From assembly GCA_018857735.1 (NCBI GenBank), contig JABMCL010002369.1:83813-147812 (forward strand): a stretch of 64,000 bases of DNA, in the 5' to 3' direction. The position numbers and the translations under genes were made by a program. Below the pieces are notes generated by a model. That model was not told the origin of the DNA, ran no database searches, and saw only the letters and a list, made by a program, of their open reading frames with translations. The stretch comes from Alviniconcha marisindica. Its lineage: Eukaryota > Mollusca > Gastropoda > Provannidae. How positions within the stretch are numbered: the first letter of the stretch is position 1; each line of letters starts with the position of its first letter. Positions 23,394 to 37,000 of this stretch are shown here, one piece after another.

Positions 23394-25488
23394 TTACATG
23401 CGGCTCCAGCGAGCCACCTGCTGACGGCAGTTGGGGCAGGTGTGGATGACGTCCTTGCAGCCATCCACGCAGAAGGGAATCAGGCAGCAGCCCAGGTCAC
23501 ACCTGCCACAGGTTGCAAAGTGGAATCAGAACAAGTTCACTGACAGTGACGTGTTAAAGACAAGGGATTGCAAATCCTAAGGGGCTGGCTGGGATGGGGG
23601 GTAGGGGGGTGGGGGGTGGGGTAGGATGGTAAAGGGGGGGGGGGGGGGGTAGGATGGTAAAGGGGGATGCTGTATAAAAGGGTGTGCTTCAGGCTCATGT
23701 TTGGTGCAAACACCTTACAAACACTCTTACACTATATTAATAATAATACATAAATTGTCTATAGCGCTATTCCCTGCCGACATTTTAGTGTTCTGTCAAC
23801 CGCCCAGGGTCACCACAGCACAAAAAGGGGGGGGGGGAGGGGGGTATGTACCCGATTTCCTTTTTCTACCAATTGAGCTGCATGCTAAAATGCTATGTGT
23901 GCTTCAAAAGCACATTTCTAAGCCACGACTGACATCAAACTACTGCCTCTTCCCACTCATAAAATTGAGTATTTTCAAACACACACAATCCTTTTTAAAT
24001 TAGCAGTTGTAAAAAAAAAAAAAAAAAAACACACACAATTTTACTAACATACTCCACTGAAAGGTTGTGTGAAATAAATCAAAGCACGACTTGCACCACC
24101 CATAGACAAAACCAAGGTACCCTTTTCTCCATCACACCTACCCAACAAGGCAGAGGATCAGCCAAATTTTGAAAAGCAAGCAATGCAATCCATTAATATG
24201 TGATATTAAAGAGAGTCACAAGGCAAGTACACAAGCCAAATTTCATTAATTTATCTAAATTTTTTGAGATATCACCCTTCAAATAGTCACCATTTTAGGC
24301 ATTTTACATGCTTTTTACAAAATGCCATTTTGTATGGCTCTAGCATAAAAATTATTGGTCACACATCCACCCAACTTATTTTACACAGTGTCTGCACTAC
24401 ATAGACTAAACACAATTTTTTCAGTAGTCATCCGTACTCAAATATTGGAGATGTAGAGTGCCAAAAATGGAAAAATCACTAATTCTGACATTGTCCGATC
24501 ACCAATCTTTGACGGTACACTACCGTGACAAGATCAAACATAACATGGGAATGGAAAGAGGTACAACCATAATTCTGGCATCAACTGATTCAGCATTAAT
24601 TAGACAATACAAATTCACAAGTCTAAAGAAGTGCAAACAAATTTTACCTACAGAGGCAAGTTTCCATGAGAAAAAAGGGTGCAAATATCCCACGAATCTT
24701 TGATGGTAATAGCATTAAAGCAAATCAAACTCTGGAATGGAAAGAGATACAGCCATGGTTCTGGTATCTGCAGATTCAGCATTAATCAGAGAAGGCAAAT
24801 GCACAGCATAAGGAAATTCAGGCAAATTTTAGATATATGTAGACTTGTTTGAATGAGGAAATGAAGTTAAAAACTGCAGTCCAAGTGTGGCCTCGTGGTA
24901 GATGTTGGGGCCTGCCTCGCTTTCTAGGACCAATTCTCTCCTCAAGATGATGAAACTGATCATCCTCTGAAATCATTAACAAAGAAATATATAAACAAAC
25001 AGGTAAAAAAGATTTATTTCAACATAAACAGCACACTAACACTTCATACTCACCAATTAAATACACTTAATACTCACCGATTAAATCATCAAATTCTGAA
25101 GTTTAGTTGTAAATAACACTTACTTGACTTTGTGTGAATCATGCAGTAATAACTTGAGAAATAAATCAATCAGAAAGGTACAAACAAAAGGAAGCAGACA
25201 AGAACTAATTTTCAGGTATTTGACTACTACTACCAGTCTCAGCTACTGAAACAATCCCAGAAGCAAAACCCCAACTGGAGTCACTCTAGCCATTATTTGA
25301 CAATATTTAAAAACAAAAAACTGCCCTACCTTAGATAAAAGACCTGGATTATTAAAGAAACTAACAAAAATTGGAGTCCCACTTCAATGACATTTAAAAA
25401 TTTACAAGCTCAAAACTATTTAATGTTGCTCTGTGAGTTATTTTATTTCCCCAACCCCCTCCCACCCCCACATTTGATGTGGCTCTTG

Positions 25489-25573
<85 letters not shown>

Positions 25574-28500
25574 AGATACTTTCATTTTGTTTCCTGTTCA
25601 GTCTTTCTTATTGACTTAGTTACTAATGTCTTGTCAATCATGCTTGTAAAATGTTAAACAAAAACCAAAAAACTTGTCATTATTACTTCTCAATTTTAAA
25701 TCTCCCCGCCCCCCCCTAATTATTATTATATACAAAGATTGAAAGAATCATGTAATTTTGAGCCCCATGTGCACAAAAGGTGGAAGAGAAAGAAGATGGG
25801 GGGAAAAGAAGAAATTAATTCTTCAGAAGCAAATACAATTCCAAACTCTCAATATAACATTAATTTTGGCTGGTGGCTCGTTTTTATTTTGTTTTATCTA
25901 GATGAGCAGATCTACTGTAAAAAACACATATTGGGTCGTGACTGCATGTCTGCTAGCTAAATCAGAGTTATTGTCCCTGACAAGAATTTTTTTTTTTTTT
26001 TTTTAAATCATTCACTTCCTAAATTTCCTTTAAAAAAATTCACTGTTGAGAACATACACCATACATCAGTTTTTTGTCAATTCGGATTTACGGTGAAAGA
26101 AATTACTACTTTTACAGCAGTTTGCATTTTGGAGGAAATAATGAGGAGCTAACTCTGTAATGTTGTTCAAACTACAACCAGACCACAACGAATTTGCTTC
26201 AATTGCATTCAAAGAGATGTCAACAGCATAAAAATACAGTTATGGTTGTGTTGGAAACTCACTTAGTTATCACTAAAATAAAAAACTTACCACGGTTTCT
26301 TTCCAGTTCCTCCAGGGTGATTATCTTTTTTGCCACTCGCATAGTCGCAGACTTTAGCGATCGCGCAACTCGAGCAGACGACAAAATCTAGGGGGTCTCC
26401 ACTTTCCGTTGCACAGGAACTCTTACAAGAACTCGCTTCCGGATCAAACGACAGACCATTTTAAAGAGCGAAAATTCGTCTTTCCAGTGATACCAAATTG
26501 AATATGGTGCATTCAAACTTTCTTGGTGTAAATTTACGGGAAATGAACGTATTTTTCAACTCAATTTTTGCTGCAGTCGAAAACGAAGAATTTGAACGAA
26601 TTTTATAACGGATAAATCTACGGGAATTCCTTTTTCTAAAAATAGTAACTTTATATGTGTACGTTTTTCTTGTAAAAGTTCGCCAATGGTTTTCTGAAAG
26701 CAACCGTTTTCCGACCTCGCTCATCTGACTTTCGACGTCAGAACCATGCTCGGTTTCCGACCGCTTGGTGTGTTCATTAAAACTTCTTCCAAACTCACAA
26801 TACACCATTCACACACAAAATAATGGCATCAACAAGTCATAAAAAGATCATTTTTTGCCTGACAGTTTTTTTTACTGACAAACTGCACAAAACAAGGCAG
26901 ATACGACAAGTTGAAAATGAGCAATATTTGCCTCGCGACGACCATGCTACCCAGCGCTAAAGAGAGGCTGGTCCTACCTAGACAAAGGTACCCCTTTCTC
27001 CATCACATCTACCCAACAAGGCAGCGAATCAGACAAAGGTACCCCTTTATCCATCACACCTACCCAACAAGGCAGAGGATCAGACAAAGGTACCCCTTTC
27101 TCCATCACACCTACCCAACAAGGCAGAGGATCAGACAAAGGTACCCCTTTCTCCATCACACCTACCCAACAAGGCAGAGGATCAGACAAAGGTACCCCTT
27201 TCTCCATCACACCTACCCAACAAGGCAGAGGATCAGACAAAGGTACCCCTTTCTCCATCACACCTACCCAACAAGGCAGAGGATCAGACAAAGGTACCCC
27301 TTTCTCCATCACACCTACCCAACAAGGCAGAGGATCAGACAAAGGTACCCCTTTCTCCATCACACCTACCCAACAAGGCAGAGGATCAGACAAAGGTACC
27401 CCTTTCTCCATCACACCTACCCAACAAGGCAGAGGATCAGACAAAGGTACCCCTTTCTCCATCACACCTACCCAACAAGGCAGAGGATCAGACAAAGGTA
27501 CCCCTTTCTCCATCACACCTACCCAACAAGGCAGAGGATCAGACAAAGGTACCCCTTTCTCCATCACACCTACCCAACAAGGCAGAGGATCAGACAAACG
27601 ATCCAGGTGAAGGTGCCAGTCTCGTACTGCGTCGCAGTGACAATCTCCGCCTGGCAATGGGGGCAGCGAGTGTGCACTGGTGATTCGCGGAATGTCTGCA
27701 CCACTGTCAGCGCTGGCTGGGTCACCACCACGGTGGTCTGGCCGCTCTGTGCATAGCCTGGCTGCACTGGCTGACCATAGGCTGGCTGACCATATGCTGG
27801 CTGGCCATACCCTGGCTGGGCTGTAAACGAGGCAGATGGGTATACGTGACAGATGGGGCATATGTCACATGATGGCTCACAATAGACCATAAGATATACA
27901 GCTTTGTTGATCTCAACCAACAGAAATGACAGGCTGTTAAGTAAAAAATAATATTTTAGGCATTCTATATTTATAAGATATCCTTAGTCAAATCTGGTAA
28001 CCAAATGCCAGCCATAAAGAAAATCTGAAAAACATGAATCAGAACTTGCTGGATGTACATTTTTACTTCAAGTCACAAAAGATGGCAAGACCATTCCACA
28101 GGTTGAACAAAACTGGACTGTGGTTAATTCACAGAAGTTAAACTCAAACAGAATTTCTTGACATGACTCCATCTTACCTTACTTACTACAATTATAATCA
28201 TTGCTTGTGTTTGGTCAAACAGAATAGGTCCATGTTTTGTCTCAGCTCTGGGCCAAAAGACTGTTTAATTATACATGTATTCAGTTAACAATTCCTTTGT
28301 AAATGTCATATCAAACAGCAGTCTGCTATAGGCAACCACTGAAAAACCCTGTGATGGCTTAAGATCCAGATTACAGAAGTGTTACTGTTAGTGTTACAAC
28401 TGTATCTATTCTGTTGGACTGTAAGCTCACACAGAAGGGAATCTGATAGGGTGCAGATTAGACCGTCTTCTGTAAACTGCAGATGGTGGTCTTTAAATAT

Positions 28501-28786
28501 ACCATGAATTTATTTGCATTTTTAATATTTAACTGATGTGCAAATAAAGTACACAGCATGTAAACACAGCTTCTGTATATATTACAGTAGCTAAAGTACA
28601 GATGTGCTAATAAGTAACAATTACACCATGTGATGTTCCATTGTTCTCAGACATCTATGTGTAATAACACAGTAGGTACTTGGTCCTATGAATTATACAT
28701 TCCAGCCTTCCTCTGAAATGCAGACACAAGTCACTTTACAGAAAGTGACTGTGGTGCTGAAACTAAAAGACCAACATCAAGCTATA

Positions 28787-28818
<32 letters not shown>

Positions 28819-29081
28819 ATGCTGAGAAGGTGTCATAGTTCTGTGTGCGAGTCAATACTCAACTGGTGCTAACAATGAGATGCAAGTAAAAACAATGAGA
28901 TGCAAGTAAAAAGCTCTGGATATGCCACAAGCTAACACAGTCATCAGTGCAAGTAAAAACAGCAGCTAGAACAGATATCACTACAATGGCGACTGTACTA
29001 CCAATACCAAACTACACACTCTATTGCACTTGGCAATAATGTAATGGGCTGAACAATTTTAGTACTCATGGTCTAATTTCA

Positions 29082-29114
<33 letters not shown>

Positions 29115-32100
29115 CGTGCGTGTCTGTGTGCGTGCATGCATGCGTATATTGAGAAAGTGTAGTTAGAAGCATGGATTTAGAAAAGCAGCTTCGCAAAGAT
29201 GACACTTACAGTACATCAACATGTGTTTGGTTTGTTGGCATGGAAGCAAGTGGCAGGTGCTTTGCTGCACTTCAAAGTGCATTCCTTGTGCTGTGTATAT
29301 ATATATATATAATGGTTGCTTGGCAATAAAGTCTCCCTATCCTTATAGGTTAGAGAACAGCGCTTTATAAGAATTATTTATTATTATTAGTAGTAGTTTT
29401 GGTTGATAGGCGATAACGGTAGAGAACAGCACTTTATAAGAATTATTTATTATGATTATTTTTTATAAATCCTAGTTTCACGTTTAAAGTTAGACAGTTC
29501 CTCTTCAGGTGAGCACCTTGCAGACAAGTTTTATATTAACACATGTTATGCACTGCGTGCCCCCAGCCCCGCCCCCATATGTGACAGCTGAGCTGAACTC
29601 CCTTGCAAAGTTTAGCAACCAGCATAACACAGACCAACCTTTCCATCACATACAGAAACATGTTGGTTCCCCTTAATGGCTTAAGCATCCAGGTTGTGCC
29701 AATCAGAGTACTGTTTCTAAATCATGTTTCCTGGACTGGTCATCAATTTACCTTTCCATTCCTACCAAACTGTGCCACAAAAGTGTGTTTCTAACAAGCA
29801 GTGCAACCTGTGCACACACACACACACACAAACAAAACTAAAAAAGAATAAAGGGAAGTTCGCAAACATGGATCGGCAGAAAGCAGCTGCAAATGTATCA
29901 CTGATGAGTCTTTTGTATCTATCTATCTATCTACCTATCTATCTATACATATATATATATATGCACACTGGTCGGAAAACAGAGAAAATGCCCCAATGTT
30001 TCCATCTGTAGGCACCAGCTGGCTGTCGCATTAGAGTTTAGACAAAATAAGTCCATTTTGTGCTTCAGGCGTAGCCATGTTGGCTGGCTATTTACCAACG
30101 AAGAGCAGAAACAGTTGGCTGGTGACACTCCGGCACTTGATACTTTGGCCACACATTTTTCGGCCTTGTTCATCAAGTCACAGATACAGACTGGGTGCAA
30201 CACAGCAGCATTCAGGGTCGTGTTTTCACGACTCATTGTTTCAAAGAGAGACTGTTTCAGAAACAGGACCAGAAAATAACTGATCAACCCCAATCGAAAG
30301 GAGTCAGGACCTGTGACACCTCTTCAGTTTGTGTTCCCCTTTAGTTTAAGCTAGTGAGCATATATACATATGTATGAACAGTTAGGCGAACTGACAACGG
30401 TAATCTGAAACAAGAGTAAAGTGAGATCCAAACACATGTAAGGTTCAAAAGAACGCTATTTATTAGGACAAAACACAGTTCTTCCAAGCACTGGGCATGA
30501 AAACAACACAACTCAACTGAAAACAAATACGTAGCTTAGCTATCCATCTCATTTTTCACCATTTCACTGTTGTTTGTCATTTTACAGCTTGATAATGGGA
30601 TTATCCCGAAAATTTGCATGTCGTGTTTTGTCCTATTAAATAGCGTTCTTTTGAATTTTTTATGTGTTTGAAACTGGCAACAGCGATTAAAACTAAACAA
30701 AGCAAAATTCAAAGTTACCACAGACTGACTTCAATCTATGAATCAAACCACCGCCACCATTGTTACTGACACCCGGTTAAATTGATGACTCAGCAACATC
30801 ACACGTAATATGCACACTTGACCACAAGGCTATGCCTATGGTGATGTCACTGCAAAGTCACTGCAAACTACAGTGGAACCCTCTTAGACAAAGTGGCTTT
30901 GGACAATCAATATTTCTTATAAAATTAGTTGTTCTTCACACAGACTGGTTTTAGAAGAACTTGGAGAAAGTTCTAAAAAGCACACTATGACCGTTTTTCA
31001 ATCACTCTGTTACAGTGCTAGAGCAGAATTTCATCCTAAAGGCATTCAGTCTGAACTTACTTCAGACTAATGTGATGTTACATAGTATTTGTAAGACGCT
31101 TACACCTAGCGTGAGCCCGCAGAGCACTAAGAGGGTTCATCTGTATTTATGACAGACCAACTGCAAGTGATGTTGATGTGATACTGACACAGTGAAAGGT
31201 GTGACATATATTTGACATAAGTACCTGGATAAGGTCCTGGGGGCACACCATAAGCTGAAGAGCAAAGAGAGTCAAGACAGCAGGTAAGACAGCATACATG
31301 CACGCACACTTCAGGCATGTATACAACTCTTACTGTTCGGTACTAAGCAATACATACAGCTGATTTCAGGGACATTTGGAAAATTAATTAATTCACGTAA
31401 CAATAACATACATACATGTATGATACATTTGTATTCATATATGTTCAAAATAACAATAGTAGTTACTGAAAATCTGCTTATATCTATCTATCTATCAATA
31501 TATAATATATATATATATGAACACAATTTTAGTCACAAGTTCGCAGTATACAGATAAACATTAAATAATGGCAACGTTAAATTATTTAATGGCAACGTTA
31601 AATAAGTTAAAAAGGCACACAGAATACATCAATCAATCACATACAACCACTCTCAGATCCCACTAAAACATAGCTGCAACGGAAGCACTCCTAGACATAG
31701 TGTCTGCAAAGTTCACACACAGAACAAAAATGCATGCACCTAGAGATAATCTTCAAAAGTGAAAGCACATATATGTATACACGTACAGGACCACAAACAC
31801 ACGCACGGACAATGTTGCTGGAAAAACAGGAAGGTGAGATATGAATGAGCTTGCCAGGCATCCCAGTCAGTCATTTGATTAATGTAATTAATCTCATCAA
31901 ACATCAATAATAGTAATAGTACTGTCATCATTGCAAATGTTTATGACATTATCATTGATAATTAATATCAGCATCACTGAACTGCAGTTAATGGTCTTGT
32001 GTTTTTGTGTGTGTGTTACATATGGAATGAATATGCCAAAACTTATGGAGAACCAGTAACTGCGCTACGCATTTTTTAAACTGGTGTGACATCTGTAACT

Positions 32101-33953
32101 ATAATATGGTGAAATTGGTTCACAGAACCTGGTCAGAAAATCACTGTAACCAGTCAGTTATTACATGGCCGTCTTTATTACTACTGCTAGAGCTCTACTA
32201 GCAAACACCATGCTCCCTTCCCCATCTCATACACACAAACATGCCACAAACACCATGCTCCCTTCCCCATCTATTACACACAAACATGCCACAAACACCA
32301 TGCTCCCTTCCCCATCTCATACACACAAACACGCCACAAACACCATGCTCCCTTCCCCATCTCATACACACAAACATGCCACAAACACCATGCTCCCTTC
32401 CCTATCTAATACACACAAACATGCCACAAACACTATGCTCCCTTCCCCATCTAATACACACAAACATGCCACAAACACAGGCTCCCTCTCAGTCTCACAG
32501 TGCTTTTGGGGGGGGGGGGGGGGGGGGTAGAACCAGCCAAACAAAATAGCAGCAGGTACTCGGACTGACTGCTGATTTTTTCATTGAATGGGGCAAATGC
32601 TGATGTTAACCAGTAAAATACTGGAAATTACCCTGGTGAACCCTTGAAGGGGGCTGACATGTAACGATGTATGCACCAAAATAACAAAGCATTATATAAT
32701 GCATGCATGTATTCAACAGTCTACGAAGTCTCAGCTTGACTAGATACGACTCAAGTCTATTTTCAACTGCTTGATAAAGTTGACGCTGCTGTGAAGCTGA
32801 AAACATGGCAAAGGACTGAAAGTGGTACAGGCAAAACTCCACTTAACAAGCACTAACATCACACAGAACTTCATACTGATCACCTTTTCTGTTATCCAAG
32901 AAAAGTGCAACATTTAGGTTGGCTGGGCTAACACTGATCATGACATTACACACATTAATATTGTTTTTATGCGACTTGCAAGTCAAAAACTGACCTGCAT
33001 AATTATGTACACACACACACACACAACTTCCAGCAGTGCATAATATTTACATTGCAGTTGCTGTGGATAAAATCATTATTAACGACCCTGGTTTTCAATA
33101 GCGATTGCTTTTAAAGGGAAAGATGGAGTGTAGTTTCAAAGTAGTTTAAATGTCACCCACAAGGTTCGAAATGAGAGCTACTACACAGTTCTAAAACAAT
33201 ATGGGTGTTCCAATCACATGACCTGACACATGTCACTATTGTCAGTGATGTGATGCCAGTGCTAGTACTGCAAAATGCATACAAAGTATTATAATCGGAA
33301 CAGGATAAACTATCACAGTACAAACAGAGTTTCCTTTTTAGCTAACCAATGCCTACCAATGCTTATTATGAATTAATTTATGTAGATCCAAACACATAAA
33401 AGGCTCAAAAGAAGGCTACTTATTTGGACAAAACAAATTTCCATAGACAATGACAAAATCAGAATGAGGAAGGAATAGTAACAAATTGAGCGATCACTAG
33501 TTCAAACACTGTCACAATCAAGTTTACATTATTATATGTTGTGGATAGATTACAGATGCAAAAATGGAACTGTTGTCCTTTAATGTGGGTGCTCATGATG
33601 CGAACTGTTGTTTACATCTCTGCGTGGGAGACCTCACATACTGCAAGGAGAAGCAAGTCCACAGGGGGGAACTGAAAAGCGACTACCAATCGAAACACCA
33701 GGAACCTCCTCAAACATCCACTACATAGAATAGTACACCACACACTTAGTACCTGCATATACCCCATAGGCTGCGAGGAAAACCAAAAAAAAAATACAAA
33801 GTTCTCAAATTAGGTGGAGAAAAAAGTGAAAAAAGTGAAAGTGAAAAAGAGGCAAAAACAAAGGTCAAATCACATGTTTTTAATAAATAAATAAACAAGG
33901 AAGAAATGTCAAAACCAAGGATGTTTTAATAAGCCCCCACTTCCCCGCTCCCT

Positions 33954-34031
<78 letters not shown>

Positions 34032-37000
34032 AAGCTCATTTAAGTGAGTTTAACATTAAAGTATGGAAACATAACTACACCATCATCAAATGCATGGCAC
34101 AGTACTGGCCACTCACTGATGCAGGCTCAGCCATACAACTAATCCTGTCAACTGTTACAGTGCTGGTTCTTGGATTTCACCTCACGACAAACAAACTGTT
34201 TCAAAACATACAGTTAAGATTTAAAATTTGTGACAGAAACTGTATCTACAGTATATATATATATATATATTATGTACATAATTACATGTACAGGTATGCA
34301 TCGTATGTAAATGATTAATTACTCACATAGCTTACCAAGCATGAGGTGATCAGTTATAATATCAGTTTTGCCTAAAGTGGATCCCAAAGCAATGACACAA
34401 CAAAGTAAATCCCCAAACCTAGCCATGTTGGTTTACTTTTTACTAGTGAAAAGCAAAAGAAAAGTTGGCTTGTGACATAATAGTATTCGTACGTCACTGA
34501 CGATTGTGGGAAATTCGGGCCACCTTCCCTGGGTAAGGCACAGCAATTGCAAGAGCGGTGTTACTGTTATCCATTCCTATCACTAGTATCAGTGTGTGTA
34601 GCATTTTTGTGTGTCCAAACACTGGTATGGCTGCCAGTGTTTGGGATTTTTAATGTGTGAACAGATGTTAACTTAATGTATGTGATTGCACATAGAGTGC
34701 TGTACGGACACTGTACGAGAGTCTTCACCTGAAGCTGACTCTGGGAGAAAAATCCCTTGCTGCACTGGGGACTTGAACCCGCATCAGTATTGTGCCTGCC
34801 TTTTGGTTTAAACAAAAATCTATTCGAGACAAAATAAAGATACAAAAAAATCATTATGTGCTCATCAACAAGCTATGGCTTATAGGCGATGTGCCTGCCT
34901 TTTCAGTTGAATGCTCTACCAGCTGAGCTATATCTGCCCCTATTAAAGGCACTTGTACCACACATGCTGGCCTTGCTCACCACACCAAAGACACAGTGTC
35001 ACAGTGTTGGAATGGCAGTGCTCATGGTCCCGTTCTTGTGACTTTCAAACACCAATTTTGAACAAACCAGACCACAAAATGGCCAGAAAAACTACAGTGT
35101 CTTCTGTTTTCTATTCCATTCCTATCCATAGGGCCCATGATGTGTCTTCGCTTGGAATCCCCTTTAACCACAGTCTTTTCATCAAACCCAGGGAAACCAA
35201 GGATAGTAATTAGTATACTCTTTTTACAGTTTTTTTAATTTATATAAAATACTATAGTTGCACAAACATTTTGGTTTAATACTAACATTAAACATATTTA
35301 TAAATGTGACACTGACAGGGAAACATTCCCCCCAATTGTTCTATCAATCTATGACTCAATACGACTGTTTGAACAAGAAGCAGCAAGTCATGACAATGGT
35401 AGGTTACTTTTAGTAAAGAACCTGTCAGGGAAACATTTTCTTCCAGTTGTTCTATGACTCAATACGAGTGTTTGAACAAGAAGCAGCAAGACATGACAAT
35501 GGCAGTTTACTTTTAGTAAACCTTTTAAAGTGAATAACATGTTGATTTCTGCCACTCAGCTAGACTAGCAATCAAAAAGACATATATCTGTAGCTAGAAG
35601 ACGTCTAATGAATACATGTGACACAACACTGGCCACAGGCCAGGTAGATCTTGAAGATTTACCCCTATCTCCAGCTATAGGGGCAATCAATGAAGCTCTG
35701 TTAGCTTATACTATAGCTACAGGCAGTCCTGGTCATGTGGCTGCTTGGCACTGGCACCATGCCAACACCACTTAAACAGGCAAGGCTCAAGCAGAGTTTT
35801 TATTGATCAGGTCTTGCTGTAGAAGGCAAGCCTATCAGTATCAGTACTATCACATGTCTCTGTCACTGTGTCAACCCTAATGTTTTGTACTGGGTGCTTT
35901 GGGGGCTCATACTGTAGGGGCCATAAACTATTTTTTAACATTATGTCATTGGCACGGGACCAAACTGAACTTGCATTACATGTTAGCGGAACTTTAAATT
36001 ATTTAATAAATCAATTCCTGGTCAAACTTTTGTGTACGTTTTTCAGCCTGAAAACCCCTGTGTCTGTGAGCCTCCTGTATGAGACAAGCTATAAAAATAA
36101 AAAACGCCAGTCTAAACACAGAGAACTGAGTCCTTTTTTCCAGGAAACAGTAATTGCTGATTATTACATGTATTCAATCACAGTTGCGAAGTTGATACAG
36201 TTTAGTGAGTTACTGTTAGCACTGGGTCATGTTACAAATTATATACAAAAAAAAAATACAAAAAATCCTGATGTACAGTATCAACTTCTTTTTTTAACAG
36301 TAACTGATGTAAGTATGAAAACGGTGTGCCAAATACATGCAATATTAAAAAACAAAAACAAAACAAAGGGCAACCAGATTATCAGCGACATGAATAAACG
36401 TTTAACAATTCACACTGATTGTAAGTGACAGTTATAGTCTAAATTATAAGAACAAATAGTGGGTTTTAAACATAACGAACATGCAAACATTCCACTGAAA
36501 ACAAAAAAGAATGATCTTAAGTTTCACTGTCAAACTTTTCTCATAAATTTTGTAATACATGGTAACATGTGGAACATCTGCGAAGTTTCCCCTGGGAATT
36601 CTCTCCTCCAGTCTTCAGGTTTTGCCATTTAGACACAATTACAGCAAAAGAGGAAGGTTTACCCTGGCTTGAAAGTAAAACAGTCACCACTTGGGAGTTG
36701 GTGACATGCATGATGCTGTGGTTAACCACTTTTAATGGTTTACAAGATGGTAAATCTCAGTAAACACCCTGCAATTAGTTTATAGTCAGTAGTAAATTAC
36801 TGACATTATAATAAATTATATATTACATACAAGGTCACAGAGACACACCTTCAAGCAAATCATGATCAGTAGTAATTGTATGATCAAAACTATGTGTGAT
36901 ACATTATGTGTGCACACGCAAATGTCCAAACAGCAAGGGAGTAGTGGCCAGCACAAACTGACCAGTTGAAACTGAAAGTGTGAACAGCTTTAAGTTTGAA

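Noticed and set aside
26461..26808. 115-codon minus-strand open frame upstream of the nested small gene
   Set aside because: No recognised motif and no splice support; it overlaps the likely promoter region, so it was not called.
26911..27861. Open frames of 281 (+) and 295 (-) codons with 17-residue repeats
   Set aside because: They arise from the 51-bp array whose period is a multiple of three; one strand overlaps the real LITAF exon in another frame.
32165..32530. 121-codon frame with [15 protein letters not shown] repeats
   Set aside because: Product of the 45-bp minisatellite (period divisible by three) in a LITAF intron.
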